Source: an uncultured Prevotella sp. (lineage in GTDB: Bacteria; Bacteroidota; Bacteroidia; Bacteroidales; Bacteroidaceae). From it: a stretch of DNA of 64,000 bases. A model generated the notes under the pieces. That model searched no databases, had not been told where the DNA came from, and worked only from the letters and a program-made list of their open reading frames with translations. Shown here piece by piece: positions 54,142-63,308 of the stretch (the first letter of the stretch is position 1; the number at the start of each line of letters is the position of its first letter). The stretch spans positions 1-64,000 of the forward strand of contig CAMKTS010000018.1 of assembly GCA_946415755.1 (NCBI GenBank), given 5' to 3'. Position numbers and translations under genes: made by a program.

Positions 54142-55263
54142 ATGAAATTACACAATATTCTATTAATAATGATGATGTCGGCATCGACGGTGTCGGCACA
54201 GAAAATTACCCTTGGCTCCTGTCAGACGAAAGACGGTGGCAGCTATCAGGGAGAGATGCAGGCAGGGAAACCTGAGGGAAAGGGAAAAACCATCTGGAAG
54301 AACGGCAACATCTATGAGGGCGAGTACGAAAAGGGGAAACGACAGGGCTACGGTGTCTACACCTTTACAGACGGTGAGAAGTATGAAGGCCAGTGGTTTC
54401 AGGATCAGCAGCATGGTCAGGGAACTTACTATTTCCAGAATAACAACAAGTACGTTGGCTTGTGGTATCGTGACTTTCAGCAGGGTCATGGTACGATGTA
54501 TTACTACAACGGCGACCAATATGTAGGTGACTGGAAACAAGACAAGCGTCATGGGAAGGGCCGCTATACGCATCATGGCGGTGCTTGGTATGATGGCGAG
54601 TGGGCTGGAGACAAGAAGAACGGTAAGGGTACTTACGACTGGGGCGACGGGGCTTCATACGAAGGTCAGTGGAAGGACAATCAGCGCAGTGGAAAGGGCA
54701 CGTTCAAATATGCCACCGGTGACATCTATATCGGTCAGTGGTCTAACGATGTGCAAAATGGTAAGGGCATCTATAAGTTTCAGAATGGTGACACCTATGA
54801 AGGTGATTATGTAGATGGGACCCGCACGGGTCAGGGCGTTTTCCGTTATGCTAATGGCGACAAATATACGGGACAGTTCCTGAAGGGAGACAAACAAGGT
54901 CAGGGAATGCTTGTATGGAAAAACGGCAACAGCTATAGTGGCGAATGGAAACAGGACAAGCCCAATGGCCGTGGAAAACTGATGATGAAGAATGGTGACG
55001 TTTATGAAGGCCAGTTCCGTAATGGTCAGATTCACGGAGAGGGTATTGCGCGATATGCAGATGGCTCGAAATTCAAGGGCCATTTCAAACAGGGCAAGCG
55101 TCACGGCCCTGCCATTGAGGAAGATAAGGACGGTAAGCGTTTTGAAGGTTCCTATGTTGATGATTATCGTGATGGTCGCTTTGTTGAAAAAGACCGCAAC
55201 GGCAATATCACAGCTCAAGGCACCTATACGCGAGGCCGTCGTGAACTTGACAGAAACAATTAA
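54142..55263 (+). CDS. Secreted MORN-repeat protein (14 tandem repeats)
   Basis: 373 aa from the ATG at 54142; signal peptide MKLHNILLIMMMSASTVSAQ. The mature protein is almost entirely about 14 MORN repeats of exactly 23 residues (pattern YEGQW...G.G.Y.F.NGD), from about residue 35 to 355; the last two are degenerate. Many copies vary only slightly, so the DNA is also a 69-bp-period repeat. MORN proteins are beta-hairpin rods that can bind lipids or act as scaffolds; partner unknown. First gene of a run with the YhcH-like and glgB genes (22 and 20 bp gaps). Confidence 0.9.
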   Translation: MKLHNILLIMMMSASTVSAQKITLGSCQTKDGGSYQGEMQAGKPEGKGKTIWKNGNIYEGEYEKGKRQGYGVYTFTDGEKYEGQWFQDQQHGQGTYYFQNNNKYVGLWYRDFQQGHGTMYYYNGDQYVGDWKQDKRHGKGRYTHHGGAWYDGEWAGDKKNGKGTYDWGDGASYEGQWKDNQRSGKGTFKYATGDIYIGQWSNDVQNGKGIYKFQNGDTYEGDYVDGTRTGQGVFRYANGDKYTGQFLKGDKQGQGMLVWKNGNSYSGEWKQDKPNGRGKLMMKNGDVYEGQFRNGQIHGEGIARYADGSKFKGHFKQGKRHGPAIEEDKDGKRFEGSYVDDYRDGRFVEKDRNGNITAQGTYTRGRRELDRNN

Positions 55264-55284
55264 ACCCAATAAAAACAAACAGTT

Positions 55285-55731
55285 ATGATTATTGACACAC
55301 TTGACAACTTGAAAAACTACGCTTCGGTGAACCCGTTGTTCCCCAAGGTGGTTGAATTTTTGAAAAACCATGATCTCAATGCCCTTGAGGCCGGTAAACA
55401 TGAGATTGAAGGCAAGGATCTCTTCGTCAACATCCAGATGGCCAAGGGACGTACACCTGCTGAAGCTGTTATTGAAACCCACAATAACATGATAGATATC
55501 CAGATACCTCTCTCCGATGCAGAGACCTTCGGCTATACCCCACGGGTCAACCTGCCAGCTGCTGAATACAATGCCGAGAAGGACATCACCAAGATTCCTG
55601 AACTGGCTGCTGAAAGCTATGTCACCTGTCAGCCGGGCATGATGGCCATCTTCTTCCCTCAGGACGGTCATGCTCCCTGTATTGCCGGCGTTCCTGAAAT
55701 CAAGAAGGCGATATTCAAGGTAAAGGCTTAA
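55285..55731 (+). CDS. YhcH/YjgK/YiaL-family protein
   Basis: 148 aa, DUF386-type cupin. Motifs: EAVIETHNNMIDIQIPLSDA and a metal-site-like tail FFPQDGHAPCIAG. Family members (EbgC, YhcH) are small sugar-handling proteins; YhcH was proposed to act on N-glycolylneuraminate, and EbgC is a beta-galactosidase subunit. Substrate here unknown; position between the MORN protein and the glycogen branching enzyme suggests carbohydrate metabolism. Confidence 0.9.
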   Translation: MIIDTLDNLKNYASVNPLFPKVVEFLKNHDLNALEAGKHEIEGKDLFVNIQMAKGRTPAEAVIETHNNMIDIQIPLSDAETFGYTPRVNLPAAEYNAEKDITKIPELAAESYVTCQPGMMAIFFPQDGHAPCIAGVPEIKKAIFKVKA

Positions 55732-55751
55732 TTACTTTAAGACACAATACT

Positions 55752-57866
55752 ATGGCAACGACAAAGAAAACAACTACCGCAAAGAAGGCTGCTCCTGTCA
55801 AGAAAGCTTCTGCCAAGAAGGTTGCAACGAAGAAAGTGGCCAAGAAAGTTGAGGAACCGCAACATATTGGATTGGTGCGCAATGACTCATGGCTTGAACC
55901 TTTTGAGCAAGCCATTCAGGGTCGTCATGATCACGCTCTGTGGAAGATTGGCCAGTTGACCAAGAATGGCAAGCAGACACTGTCTCAGTTTGCTTCCGGT
56001 CACCTGTATTTCGGCCTGCACAAGTTGACCAAGGGCTGGGTATTCCGTGAGTGGGCACCCAACGCGACAGAGATTTATCTGATTGGCGACTTCAACAACT
56101 GGCAGGAAAGCGACAAATACAAGTGCAAGCGCATTGAGGGTACAGGCAACTGGGAGTTGAAACTCTCAGAGAAAGCGCTGAAGCACGGTCAGCTCTACAA
56201 GATGAAAGTTCGCTGGAACGGCGGCGAAGGTGAGCGTATACCAGCTTGGTGCCAGCGTGTGGTACAGGATGAGCAGACGAAGATTTTCTCTGCCCAGGTA
56301 TGGAACCCTGAGAAGCCATACGAATTCAAGAAGAAGAACTTCAAGCCCAACAAGTCACCGCTGCTGATTTATGAGTGTCATGTAGGTATGGGACAGGATG
56401 CCGAAAAGGTGGGTTCCTATAAGGAGTTTACTGCAAACGTTCTTCCGCGAGTGAAGAAGGACGGCTATAATGCTATTCAGGTGATGGCCATCCAGGAGCA
56501 TCCTTATTATGGTTCCTTCGGCTATCACGTGAGTTCTTTCTTTGCTCCCTCGAGCCGTTTTGGTACTCCAGAGGATTTGAAGGAGATGATTGATACGGCT
56601 CACAAGATGGGGATAGCCGTTATTATGGATATTGTGCATTCGCACGCTGTGAAGAACGAGGTGGAAGGCTTGGGCAACCTTGCTGGCGATCCCAACCAGT
56701 TCTTCTATCCTGGCGACCGTCACGAGCATCCGGCATGGGACTCTCTTTGCTTCGACTATGGTAAGGATGACGTGCTTCACTTCCTGCTCTCCAACTGTAA
56801 ATACTGGTTGGAGGAGTATAAGTTCGATGGATTCCGTTTCGATGGTGTGACCTCCATGCTGTACTACTCTCACGGTTTGGGTGAGGCATTCGGCGGTTAT
56901 GGCGACTACTTCAACGGCCATGAGGACGACAACGCTATTTGCTATCTCACGTTGGCCAACTGTCTTATTCACGAAGTGAACCCTCAGGCCATTACTATCG
57001 CCGAGGAAGTGTCTGGTATGCCTGGTTTGGCAGCCAAGTTCGAGGACGGCGGCTACGGCTTTGACTACCGTATGGCCATGAATATTCCCGACTACTGGAT
57101 CAAGACTATTAAAGAGGTACGCGATGAGGACATCAATGTATGCTCTATTTTCTGGGAGGTGAAGAATCGCCGTCCTGACGAGAAGACCATTTCCTACTGC
57201 GAGAGCCACGATCAGGCACTCGTGGGCGACAAGACCATCATTTTCCGTCTTATCGACGCAGATATGTACTGGCATTTCAAGAAGGGCGATGAGAACGATA
57301 TGGCCCATCGCGGCATAGCCCTTCACAAGATGATCCGTCTGGTTACGGCAGGTGCCATCAACGGTGGCTATCTCAACTTCATGGGTAATGAATTCGGGCA
57401 TCCTGAGTGGATTGACTTTCCTCGCGAGGGCAATGGCTGGTCGTATAAGTATGCACGCCGCCAGTGGAACCTTGTCGATAACAAGGAGCTGTGCTACCAC
57501 TGGCTGGGCGACTTCGACCGTAAGATGCTGGAGGTTATCAAGAGCCAGAAGAACTTCCAGGCAACTCCTGTGACTGAGATTTGGCATTCCGACGGTGACC
57601 AGGTGCTCTGCTATATGCGCGGCGACTTGGTATTCGTATTCAACTTCTCGCCGACACGCAGCTACACCGACTACGGCTTCCTCGTGCCCACCGGCAGCTA
57701 TGAGGTGGTGCTCAACACGGATGCGAAGGAGTTTGGCGGCAACGGTTTTGCCGATGATACCATTACGCACATCACCAACTACGACCCGCTCTACGTACAG
57801 GATCATAAGGAGTGGCTGAAACTGTATATTCCGGCTCGTTCGGCCGTAGTTCTGAAGAAGCAATGA
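55752..57866 (+). CDS. glgB: 1,4-alpha-glucan branching enzyme with histone-H1-like N-terminal tail
   Basis: 704 aa. The first 34 residues are Lys/Ala/Thr-rich (KKTTTAKKAAPVKKASAKKV), unlike any part of GlgB and like the tails of histone H1. Then CBM48 (WVFREWAPNATEIYLIGDF), GH13 barrel with VIMDIVHSHAVKNE, DGFRFDGVTSMLYY (nucleophile), ITIAEEVSGMPG (acid/base) and SYCESHDQALVGDK, and a C-terminal all-beta domain. It is of the eukaryote-like branching enzyme group. Makes alpha-1,6 branches in glycogen. Its stop overlaps the next ATG (57863-57866). Confidence 0.94.
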   Translation: MATTKKTTTAKKAAPVKKASAKKVATKKVAKKVEEPQHIGLVRNDSWLEPFEQAIQGRHDHALWKIGQLTKNGKQTLSQFASGHLYFGLHKLTKGWVFREWAPNATEIYLIGDFNNWQESDKYKCKRIEGTGNWELKLSEKALKHGQLYKMKVRWNGGEGERIPAWCQRVVQDEQTKIFSAQVWNPEKPYEFKKKNFKPNKSPLLIYECHVGMGQDAEKVGSYKEFTANVLPRVKKDGYNAIQVMAIQEHPYYGSFGYHVSSFFAPSSRFGTPEDLKEMIDTAHKMGIAVIMDIVHSHAVKNEVEGLGNLAGDPNQFFYPGDRHEHPAWDSLCFDYGKDDVLHFLLSNCKYWLEEYKFDGFRFDGVTSMLYYSHGLGEAFGGYGDYFNGHEDDNAICYLTLANCLIHEVNPQAITIAEEVSGMPGLAAKFEDGGYGFDYRMAMNIPDYWIKTIKEVRDEDINVCSIFWEVKNRRPDEKTISYCESHDQALVGDKTIIFRLIDADMYWHFKKGDENDMAHRGIALHKMIRLVTAGAINGGYLNFMGNEFGHPEWIDFPREGNGWSYKYARRQWNLVDNKELCYHWLGDFDRKMLEVIKSQKNFQATPVTEIWHSDGDQVLCYMRGDLVFVFNFSPTRSYTDYGFLVPTGSYEVVLNTDAKEFGGNGFADDTITHITNYDPLYVQDHKEWLKLYIPARSAVVLKKQ

Positions 57867-58462
57867 AATTGAACTTTCGCCGTATATGGCAATCTTCCTT
57901 AATAGTGGCTATACTGATGCTCGTCATCGGTATAGCCATTGATAAAGGCGAGGTGGAGCGCTATATCGACCGTATGGATCGTTATATGGCCGATGGTGAC
58001 TATGCTTCGGCGCTGCAGGTAGGCATTGAGTCGGACAAGAGCAATGCCCGTCTGACGCAGCTCCGTGTTGAGGCGCTGGCTCACGAGCACCTGTTAGGCG
58101 AACGCCTGTTCTCCTATCCTGTCAGGGGCGCTGGAGCCTCTCTGGTGGCCAAGGGTGGCGACTATGAGTTGTGTGCCTATCTGATTGACAAGAATCTGGA
58201 CAAGTTTGCAGACGCTCTTTCGAAATACTATCCTGCTGGCAAGCCGCTGCCGCGCTACTATCGCGAGGCATTGGTGCTGTACAACCACCTGCGCTCCAGT
58301 CCGTCCGTCGTTTATCACGACAATGTGCTGGATACCGACTACCGTGACCTGCAGGAGCTGGAACGCCGTCACCGGTCTTGGAATGCGCGTAGGATGGCCG
58401 TTTTCCAGAACTATGAAGGTACTTATTGGTACTATTATGAATACGAGAACCGTCAGAAATGA
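57863..58462 (+). CDS. Small single-pass membrane protein of unknown function
   Basis: 199 aa from the ATG overlapping the glgB stop. One N-terminal transmembrane helix (SLIVAILMLVIGIAI) and a soluble, helical remainder with YMADGDYASALQVGIE-type TPR-like sequence and an aromatic end (FQNYEGTYWYYYEY). It resembles the C-terminal region of large multi-pass DUF6057-type Bacteroidota proteins, but I am not sure. Translationally coupled to glgB. Confidence 0.65.
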   Translation: MKLNFRRIWQSSLIVAILMLVIGIAIDKGEVERYIDRMDRYMADGDYASALQVGIESDKSNARLTQLRVEALAHEHLLGERLFSYPVRGAGASLVAKGGDYELCAYLIDKNLDKFADALSKYYPAGKPLPRYYREALVLYNHLRSSPSVVYHDNVLDTDYRDLQELERRHRSWNARRMAVFQNYEGTYWYYYEYENRQK

Positions 58463-58516
58463 TATGATTTTTGATTTTTTTTCGGCGAATTAGTGCTATT
58501 TTACAATTAAAATGTG

Positions 58517-58525
58517 TAATTTTGC
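58517..58525 (+). promoter_or_regulatory. Minus-7 box of dapA
   Basis: TAATTTTGC, 29 nt before the ATG at 58555. Confidence 0.6.
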
Positions 58526-58554
58526 AGCATTAAAAACAAGAATTCTTATTTTTT

Positions 58555-59442
58555 ATGGTACATAATATCTTCAAGGGTTTAGGTATTGCACTGATAACTC
58601 CCTTTTTGGAAGATGGGTCGGTAGATTATAAATCGCTGATTCGTCTGGTGGAATATCAGCTGAACAACGGTGCGGATTTTTTCTGCATTCTGGCAACAAC
58701 CGGTGAGACGCCGACCTTGTCGCCTGGGGAAAAGAAGAAAATCAAGGACTTGGTAGTCAGCTTAGTGGGAGGCCGCGTTCCCATTCTGATGGGATGTGGC
58801 GGCTACAACACGGCAGCTGTGGTAGAAGAGCTGCAGACGGGTGATTTTCAGGGTATCGACGGCATACTGAGTGTATGTCCGTATTACAACAAGCCTTCGC
58901 AGGAGGGTCTCTACCAGCATTTCAAGGCCATTGCCGCAGCCACGAAGCTGCCCGTAGTATTATATAATGTACCTGGGCGCACGGGCGTGAACATGAAGGC
59001 TGAGACAACCGTTCGTCTGGCTCACGACTGCGACAACATCGTAGCCATCAAGGAGGCTTCTGGCAATCTGGAACAGGTTGATGAAATCATCAAGAACAAG
59101 CCTAAGGGTTTTGACGTGATTTCTGGCGATGATTCTCTTACGTTCCCTATGGTGTCGTGTGGTGCCGTGGGCGTCATCAGTGTTATCGGCAATGCGCTTC
59201 CTAAGGAGTTCTCCAAGATGATACGGCTTCAGATGAAGGGCGAGTACGATTCGGCTCGCAAGATTCACCATCGCTTTATCGACCTTTTCTCGCTGCTGTT
59301 TGTCGACGGCAATCCTGCCGGTGTCAAGGCGATGCTTCACGAGATGGGGTATATTCAGAACATTCTGCGCCTGCCGCTGGTTCCTACGCGCATCAGCACG
59401 CTGCAGCGTATGAGTGAGATTATGAAGGAGCTGAAGATATAA
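58555..59442 (+). CDS. dapA: 4-hydroxy-tetrahydrodipicolinate synthase
   Basis: 295 aa TIM barrel. Condenses pyruvate with aspartate semialdehyde in the lysine and diaminopimelate pathway. Motifs: FKGLGIALITPFLEDGSVDY, ILATTGETPTLSPGEKKKI, CPYYNKPSQEGLYQHF, VLYNVPGRTGVNM with the catalytic Tyr, and AIKEASGNLEQVDEII with the Schiff-base Lys. Single-gene unit. Confidence 0.97.
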   Translation: MVHNIFKGLGIALITPFLEDGSVDYKSLIRLVEYQLNNGADFFCILATTGETPTLSPGEKKKIKDLVVSLVGGRVPILMGCGGYNTAAVVEELQTGDFQGIDGILSVCPYYNKPSQEGLYQHFKAIAAATKLPVVLYNVPGRTGVNMKAETTVRLAHDCDNIVAIKEASGNLEQVDEIIKNKPKGFDVISGDDSLTFPMVSCGAVGVISVIGNALPKEFSKMIRLQMKGEYDSARKIHHRFIDLFSLLFVDGNPAGVKAMLHEMGYIQNILRLPLVPTRISTLQRMSEIMKELKI

Positions 59443-59489
59443 TATTGAGACTGAGCTTTTTACGGTTACTAAAGTAGAGTATTTCTCGA

Positions 59490-60374
59490 ATGGAAGAAAT
59501 AAGGGTGATACACGAGATAACGCCGCTGATGGGTAAGGATGCGCTCTACATTGCCGACCGTCGGAAGAAGGAGTTTACCTATCCCATCCACAACCACGAG
59601 GTGTTCGAGCTGAACTTTGTGGAGCATGCCGCTGGTGTGCGCCGCACCGTTGGCGACAACAGCGAGGTGATTGGCGATTACGACCTGGTGCTGATTACCA
59701 GTCCTGACCTGGAGCACGTTTGGGAGCAGAACACCTGTACCAGCGAGGATATCCGCGAAGTGACCATCCAGTTCTTCTTCGACCTGAGCGACGATGGTTT
59801 CCTCTCCAAGACCCCTTTCTATTCCATGCGTAAGATGCTGCTGGAAGCCCGCAAGGGTTTGGCCTTTCCGCTGGATGCCATCATGCAGGTGTACCATCTG
59901 ATTGATACGCTGAGCAGCGTCAAGGAGCGATTCTATGTCTTCACCCAGTTTCTTACTATTCTCCACGAGCTTTCCAAGAGTCACGAAACACGGACGCTGG
60001 CCACATCGAGCTATGCCAAAGTAGAGGTGGAGAGCGACTCGCGGCGGGTTCTGAAAGTGAAGAACTATATCTCGAAGAACTATATGGACGAGATCCGGCT
60101 GGGTACGCTGTCCGACATTGCCGGTATGAGTCCTTCGGCCTTCAGCCGTTTCTTCAAGCTTCATACCGGCCGCAATCTCAGCGAGTACATCATCGAGATG
60201 CGTCTTGGTTATGCCAGCCGTATGCTGGTAGACACCTCCAAGGGCATTGCCGAGATATGCTATGCCTGCGGCTTCAACAACCTGAGCAATTTCAACCGTC
60301 TGTTCAAGAAGCGCAAGGGCTGCTCTCCTTCTGAATTCCGTGAGAACTACCATAAAACGCGCATCATTATCTAA
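59490..60374 (+). CDS. AraC-family transcriptional regulator with cupin sensor
   Basis: 294 aa. N-terminal cupin-like sensor (about 25-95; YPIHNHEVFELNFVEHAAGV, YDLVLITSPDLEHVWEQ) and C-terminal double helix-turn-helix (about 190-290; GTLSDIAGMSPSAFSRFFKL and ICYACGFNNLSNFNRLFKKR). Complete AraC domain, in contrast to the propeller sensor at 21099-23423. It begins 11 bp before the SpoIIE-phosphatase gene and may activate that operon; ligand unknown. No clear minus-7 box precedes it. Confidence 0.92.
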   Translation: MEEIRVIHEITPLMGKDALYIADRRKKEFTYPIHNHEVFELNFVEHAAGVRRTVGDNSEVIGDYDLVLITSPDLEHVWEQNTCTSEDIREVTIQFFFDLSDDGFLSKTPFYSMRKMLLEARKGLAFPLDAIMQVYHLIDTLSSVKERFYVFTQFLTILHELSKSHETRTLATSSYAKVEVESDSRRVLKVKNYISKNYMDEIRLGTLSDIAGMSPSAFSRFFKLHTGRNLSEYIIEMRLGYASRMLVDTSKGIAEICYACGFNNLSNFNRLFKKRKGCSPSEFRENYHKTRIII

Positions 60375-60385
60375 CTGATACCATT

Positions 60386-62515
60386 ATGACACGACGAATC
60401 ATCCTCATAGCCCTGCTTCTGCTGACAGGAATCTGCCAAACGGCGTTTGCCGACAGTGCCTCGTATGCGAAGGCATTGCGCGAGAAGCTGCCCTCGTTGA
60501 AGGGTACGGCGCGCCTGAATGCCGTTATCAAGCTGCAGGAGCTCAGCATGGAGGTGGCCGACGACAATTACCGTCTTCGCTGCATCAACGATGTCATCAA
60601 CGAGGCCGAGGCGCAGAAGGAGTACGACCTCTTCGGCAAGTACGTCACAGCGCGTATCACCGTATTCTACAATCTCGACCTGAACGACTCCGTTTTCGTA
60701 CATGCTCCTGAAGACCTACAGCGGCTGAAGGCCTGCCAGCAGTGGGACAGGCTCTACGAGGTGTGGACGTACCTGGTCAACTCCTATATCTTCACTGAGC
60801 AGTACAATACGGCGTTGCGCGAGGTGCAGGCCATGTTTGACGATGCCAAGACGCGCAACAACAACTTTGGTATGGGTATTGCCTACTATACGATGGGTAA
60901 TGTCTATGCCAATATGCACAACCATGAAGAGGCTGCCGCTTCCTATCGTAAAGGCCTTGACCTGCTGAAGAAGATGGAACCGCTGCCGTCGACCATTGCC
61001 GATGTCTATTCCTACTATGGCGACTTGCTGAACGACATGAAGGACTATGGCCGCCTGGAGTCGCTGACGGTAGAGTGGAAGGCCTTCCTCGAGAAGTTCA
61101 TCGCCGTCAATGTTGCCGAAAAGAAACTGTCGCCCGATGACGAGAAGGTGCTCTGGTCGTACTATTACCTGGCTTGTGCGCAAGCCTCGCTAGGTATGAA
61201 CCAGCTCGACAAGGCCGGTCAGATGCTCGAGGAGGTTCATCGGCTCATCCCCTCTGAGGATGCCTATGTGGGCCAGTCGTGGCTCTACTATCGCGCCCAG
61301 CTGTACCTCCAGCAGAAGGACTATCAGCATGCGCTCGACTACAACTCGCGGCGGCTGCTGAAGTTTGCCGGTGACGATGACAAGGCCGGCTATATGATGG
61401 TGGCCACGCAGCGCGCCCGTATTCTGGAACAGCTGGGGCGCTACAACGAGGTGGCTCAGATATACCGCGAAGTCATCCAGATCAAAGACTCTATCAGCGG
61501 CAGCGAGACGCGCAACCAGCTGAACGAAATGAACACGCTGTTCCACGTTGACGAGCTGCAGCGCGAGCAGGAGCACATGAAGATGGAGCAGGAGCGCGAG
61601 AAGTTCCGCTACACCATGCTCATCGGCACCCTCATCGTGCTGGCACTCACCGTATTCACCATCTTCCGCATCCGCTCGGCGCGCCGCCTGAAGAAGGCCC
61701 ACGAGAAACTGCAGGCCACCCACGAGGAGCTGCAGACGGCCTACGGACAGCTGGAGGAGACCACGATAGCCAAAGAGCGCATCGAGAGCGACCTGCGTAT
61801 TGCGCGGAATATCCAGATGGGAATGGTGCCCCACAACTTCCCGGAGCGCCCCGACCTGGATCTCTATGCCTCGATGACACCAGCCAAAGAGGTGGGTGGC
61901 GACCTGTACTGCTATCTGCTCATCGACGAGAAGCTGTACTTCTGCCTCGGCGACGTGTCGGGAAAAGGTGTGCCCGCTTCGCTGTTTATGGCGCAAGCTA
62001 CGCGACTCTTCCGCACGCTGGCTGCCCAGCAGCTGATGCCTGCACAGATCTGTACTCAGATTAATGATGCCCTCTCAGGTGAGGACAACGAGACGTGTAT
62101 GTTCGTCACTATGTTTGTAGGACTTGTCGACCTCGCCACAGGCCATCTCGACTTCTGCAACGGCGGTCACAATCCGCCCGTGCTGCTCACCGACGGCAAG
62201 GCAGAGTTTATCGAGATGATACCCAACGCTCCTATCGGCCTCTTCCCAGGAATGGAGTACGAGGGCGAGGAGATTGCCGACATCTCCAACCGTCCGCTGT
62301 TCGTCTATACCGACGGACTCAACGAGGCCGAGAACCGCCAGCAGGAGCAGTTTACCGACGAGCGGCTGCTGGAAATCATGGAGACCACGCCCTTCGAGAG
62401 CTGCGAGCAGACCATCGAGCTGCTGAAGGCCGAGGTGGAGAAGCATCGCGACGGGGCGGAACCCAACGACGACCTCACCATGATTTGCGTCAAAGTGATC
62501 AGAAACAATAGCTAA
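60386..62515 (+). CDS. TPR-containing membrane PP2C/SpoIIE phosphatase (RsbU-like)
   Basis: 709 aa. Signal peptide IILIALLLLTGICQTAFAD; periplasmic helical TPR repeats (about 60-390; FGMGIAYYTMGNVYANMHNH); one transmembrane helix (about 407-430); a coiled coil (KKAHEKLQATHEELQTAYGQ); then a SpoIIE phosphatase (about 470-705): AKEVGGDLYCYLLID, LGDVSGKGVPASLFMAQATR, FCNGGHNPPVLL, VYTDGLNEAEN and NDDLTM, all metal residues present. It should dephosphorylate the STAS protein encoded two genes later, in response to a periplasmic signal. Confidence 0.9.
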   Translation: MTRRIILIALLLLTGICQTAFADSASYAKALREKLPSLKGTARLNAVIKLQELSMEVADDNYRLRCINDVINEAEAQKEYDLFGKYVTARITVFYNLDLNDSVFVHAPEDLQRLKACQQWDRLYEVWTYLVNSYIFTEQYNTALREVQAMFDDAKTRNNNFGMGIAYYTMGNVYANMHNHEEAAASYRKGLDLLKKMEPLPSTIADVYSYYGDLLNDMKDYGRLESLTVEWKAFLEKFIAVNVAEKKLSPDDEKVLWSYYYLACAQASLGMNQLDKAGQMLEEVHRLIPSEDAYVGQSWLYYRAQLYLQQKDYQHALDYNSRRLLKFAGDDDKAGYMMVATQRARILEQLGRYNEVAQIYREVIQIKDSISGSETRNQLNEMNTLFHVDELQREQEHMKMEQEREKFRYTMLIGTLIVLALTVFTIFRIRSARRLKKAHEKLQATHEELQTAYGQLEETTIAKERIESDLRIARNIQMGMVPHNFPERPDLDLYASMTPAKEVGGDLYCYLLIDEKLYFCLGDVSGKGVPASLFMAQATRLFRTLAAQQLMPAQICTQINDALSGEDNETCMFVTMFVGLVDLATGHLDFCNGGHNPPVLLTDGKAEFIEMIPNAPIGLFPGMEYEGEEIADISNRPLFVYTDGLNEAENRQQEQFTDERLLEIMETTPFESCEQTIELLKAEVEKHRDGAEPNDDLTMICVKVIRNNS

Positions 62516-62531
62516 TATAAACCAATAGATT

Positions 62532-62939
62532 ATGAGAAAGGAACTGAAGTTAACCAACCAAGTGGGGGAGCTGGAGCGCGTCAACCAGTTCGTCGAGGAA
62601 ATCGGCGAAGAGCTGGGGCTTGACATGGAGCTGCAGATGAACCTCAACCTGGTGATGGAGGAGATGGTGAGCAACGTCATCTTCTATGCGTATCCCGAAG
62701 GTACTCAAGCCGGTATCGAGCTGGTGGCAGAGTCCGACGGGAAGGAACTCACCTTTGTGCTCAGCGACCAGGGGAAGGAATTCGACCCTACCATGAAGGA
62801 GGATGCCGACCCCAACGTCAATCCCGTCGACCGCGAGATTGGCGGCATGGGCATCTACATTGTCAAGAACATCATGAACGAGGTCACCTATCAGCGCCTG
62901 CAGGGGAAAAATCTGCTGACGATGACCAAGAAAATATGA
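62532..62939 (+). CDS. RsbW-like serine kinase / anti-sigma-type ATPase
   Basis: 135 aa HATPase_c_2 domain. N box LNLVMEEMVSNVIFYAYPEG, G1 box LSDQGKEFDP, G2 box GGMGIYIVKNIMNEV. In partner-switching systems such proteins phosphorylate the STAS antagonist and, when free, bind a target (a sigma factor in Firmicutes). No sigma-B-like gene is nearby and none is expected in Bacteroidota, so the target is open. Between the phosphatase (16 bp) and STAS (52 bp) genes. Confidence 0.9.
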   Translation: MRKELKLTNQVGELERVNQFVEEIGEELGLDMELQMNLNLVMEEMVSNVIFYAYPEGTQAGIELVAESDGKELTFVLSDQGKEFDPTMKEDADPNVNPVDREIGGMGIYIVKNIMNEVTYQRLQGKNLLTMTKKI

Positions 62940-62991
62940 ACAAGAAAGAGAACAGAAAACAAACATTATAACATTAAAAAAACAAACGATT

Positions 62992-63303
62992 ATGACACAG
63001 ATTATCAAAGAAGGTGGCAAGACCATCATTAAGACCGGTGAGCGTATCGACACAATGAATGCACCCCAGTTCGAACAAGACATCCAGCCCGCTCTGGCTG
63101 ATGGCGGCGTAGACCTCGAAATGGATTGTACCAACCTGAACTACATGGCCTCGTCGGGCCTTCGCATCATCCAGAAGACGATGCGTACCGTGATGCAGCA
63201 GAAGGGGCAGTTCAAGATGACCAACGTAAGCCCTGAAATCTATAAGGTGCTGGCTATGACCGGCTTTACGAAGTTCATGAAAGTAGAGAAGAAAGCAGAG
63301 TAA
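62992..63303 (+). CDS. STAS-domain anti-sigma factor antagonist
   Basis: 103 aa. Single STAS domain: ERIDTMNAPQFEQDIQPAL, then LEMDCTNLNYMASSGLRIIQ with the phosphorylatable Ser of the YMASSGLR loop. Expected to swap between the kinase partner when unphosphorylated and a free form when phosphorylated. A short AT-rich leader (62940-62991) separates it from the kinase gene. Confidence 0.93.
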   Translation: MTQIIKEGGKTIIKTGERIDTMNAPQFEQDIQPALADGGVDLEMDCTNLNYMASSGLRIIQKTMRTVMQQKGQFKMTNVSPEIYKVLAMTGFTKFMKVEKKAE

Positions 63304-63308
63304 GCCCT

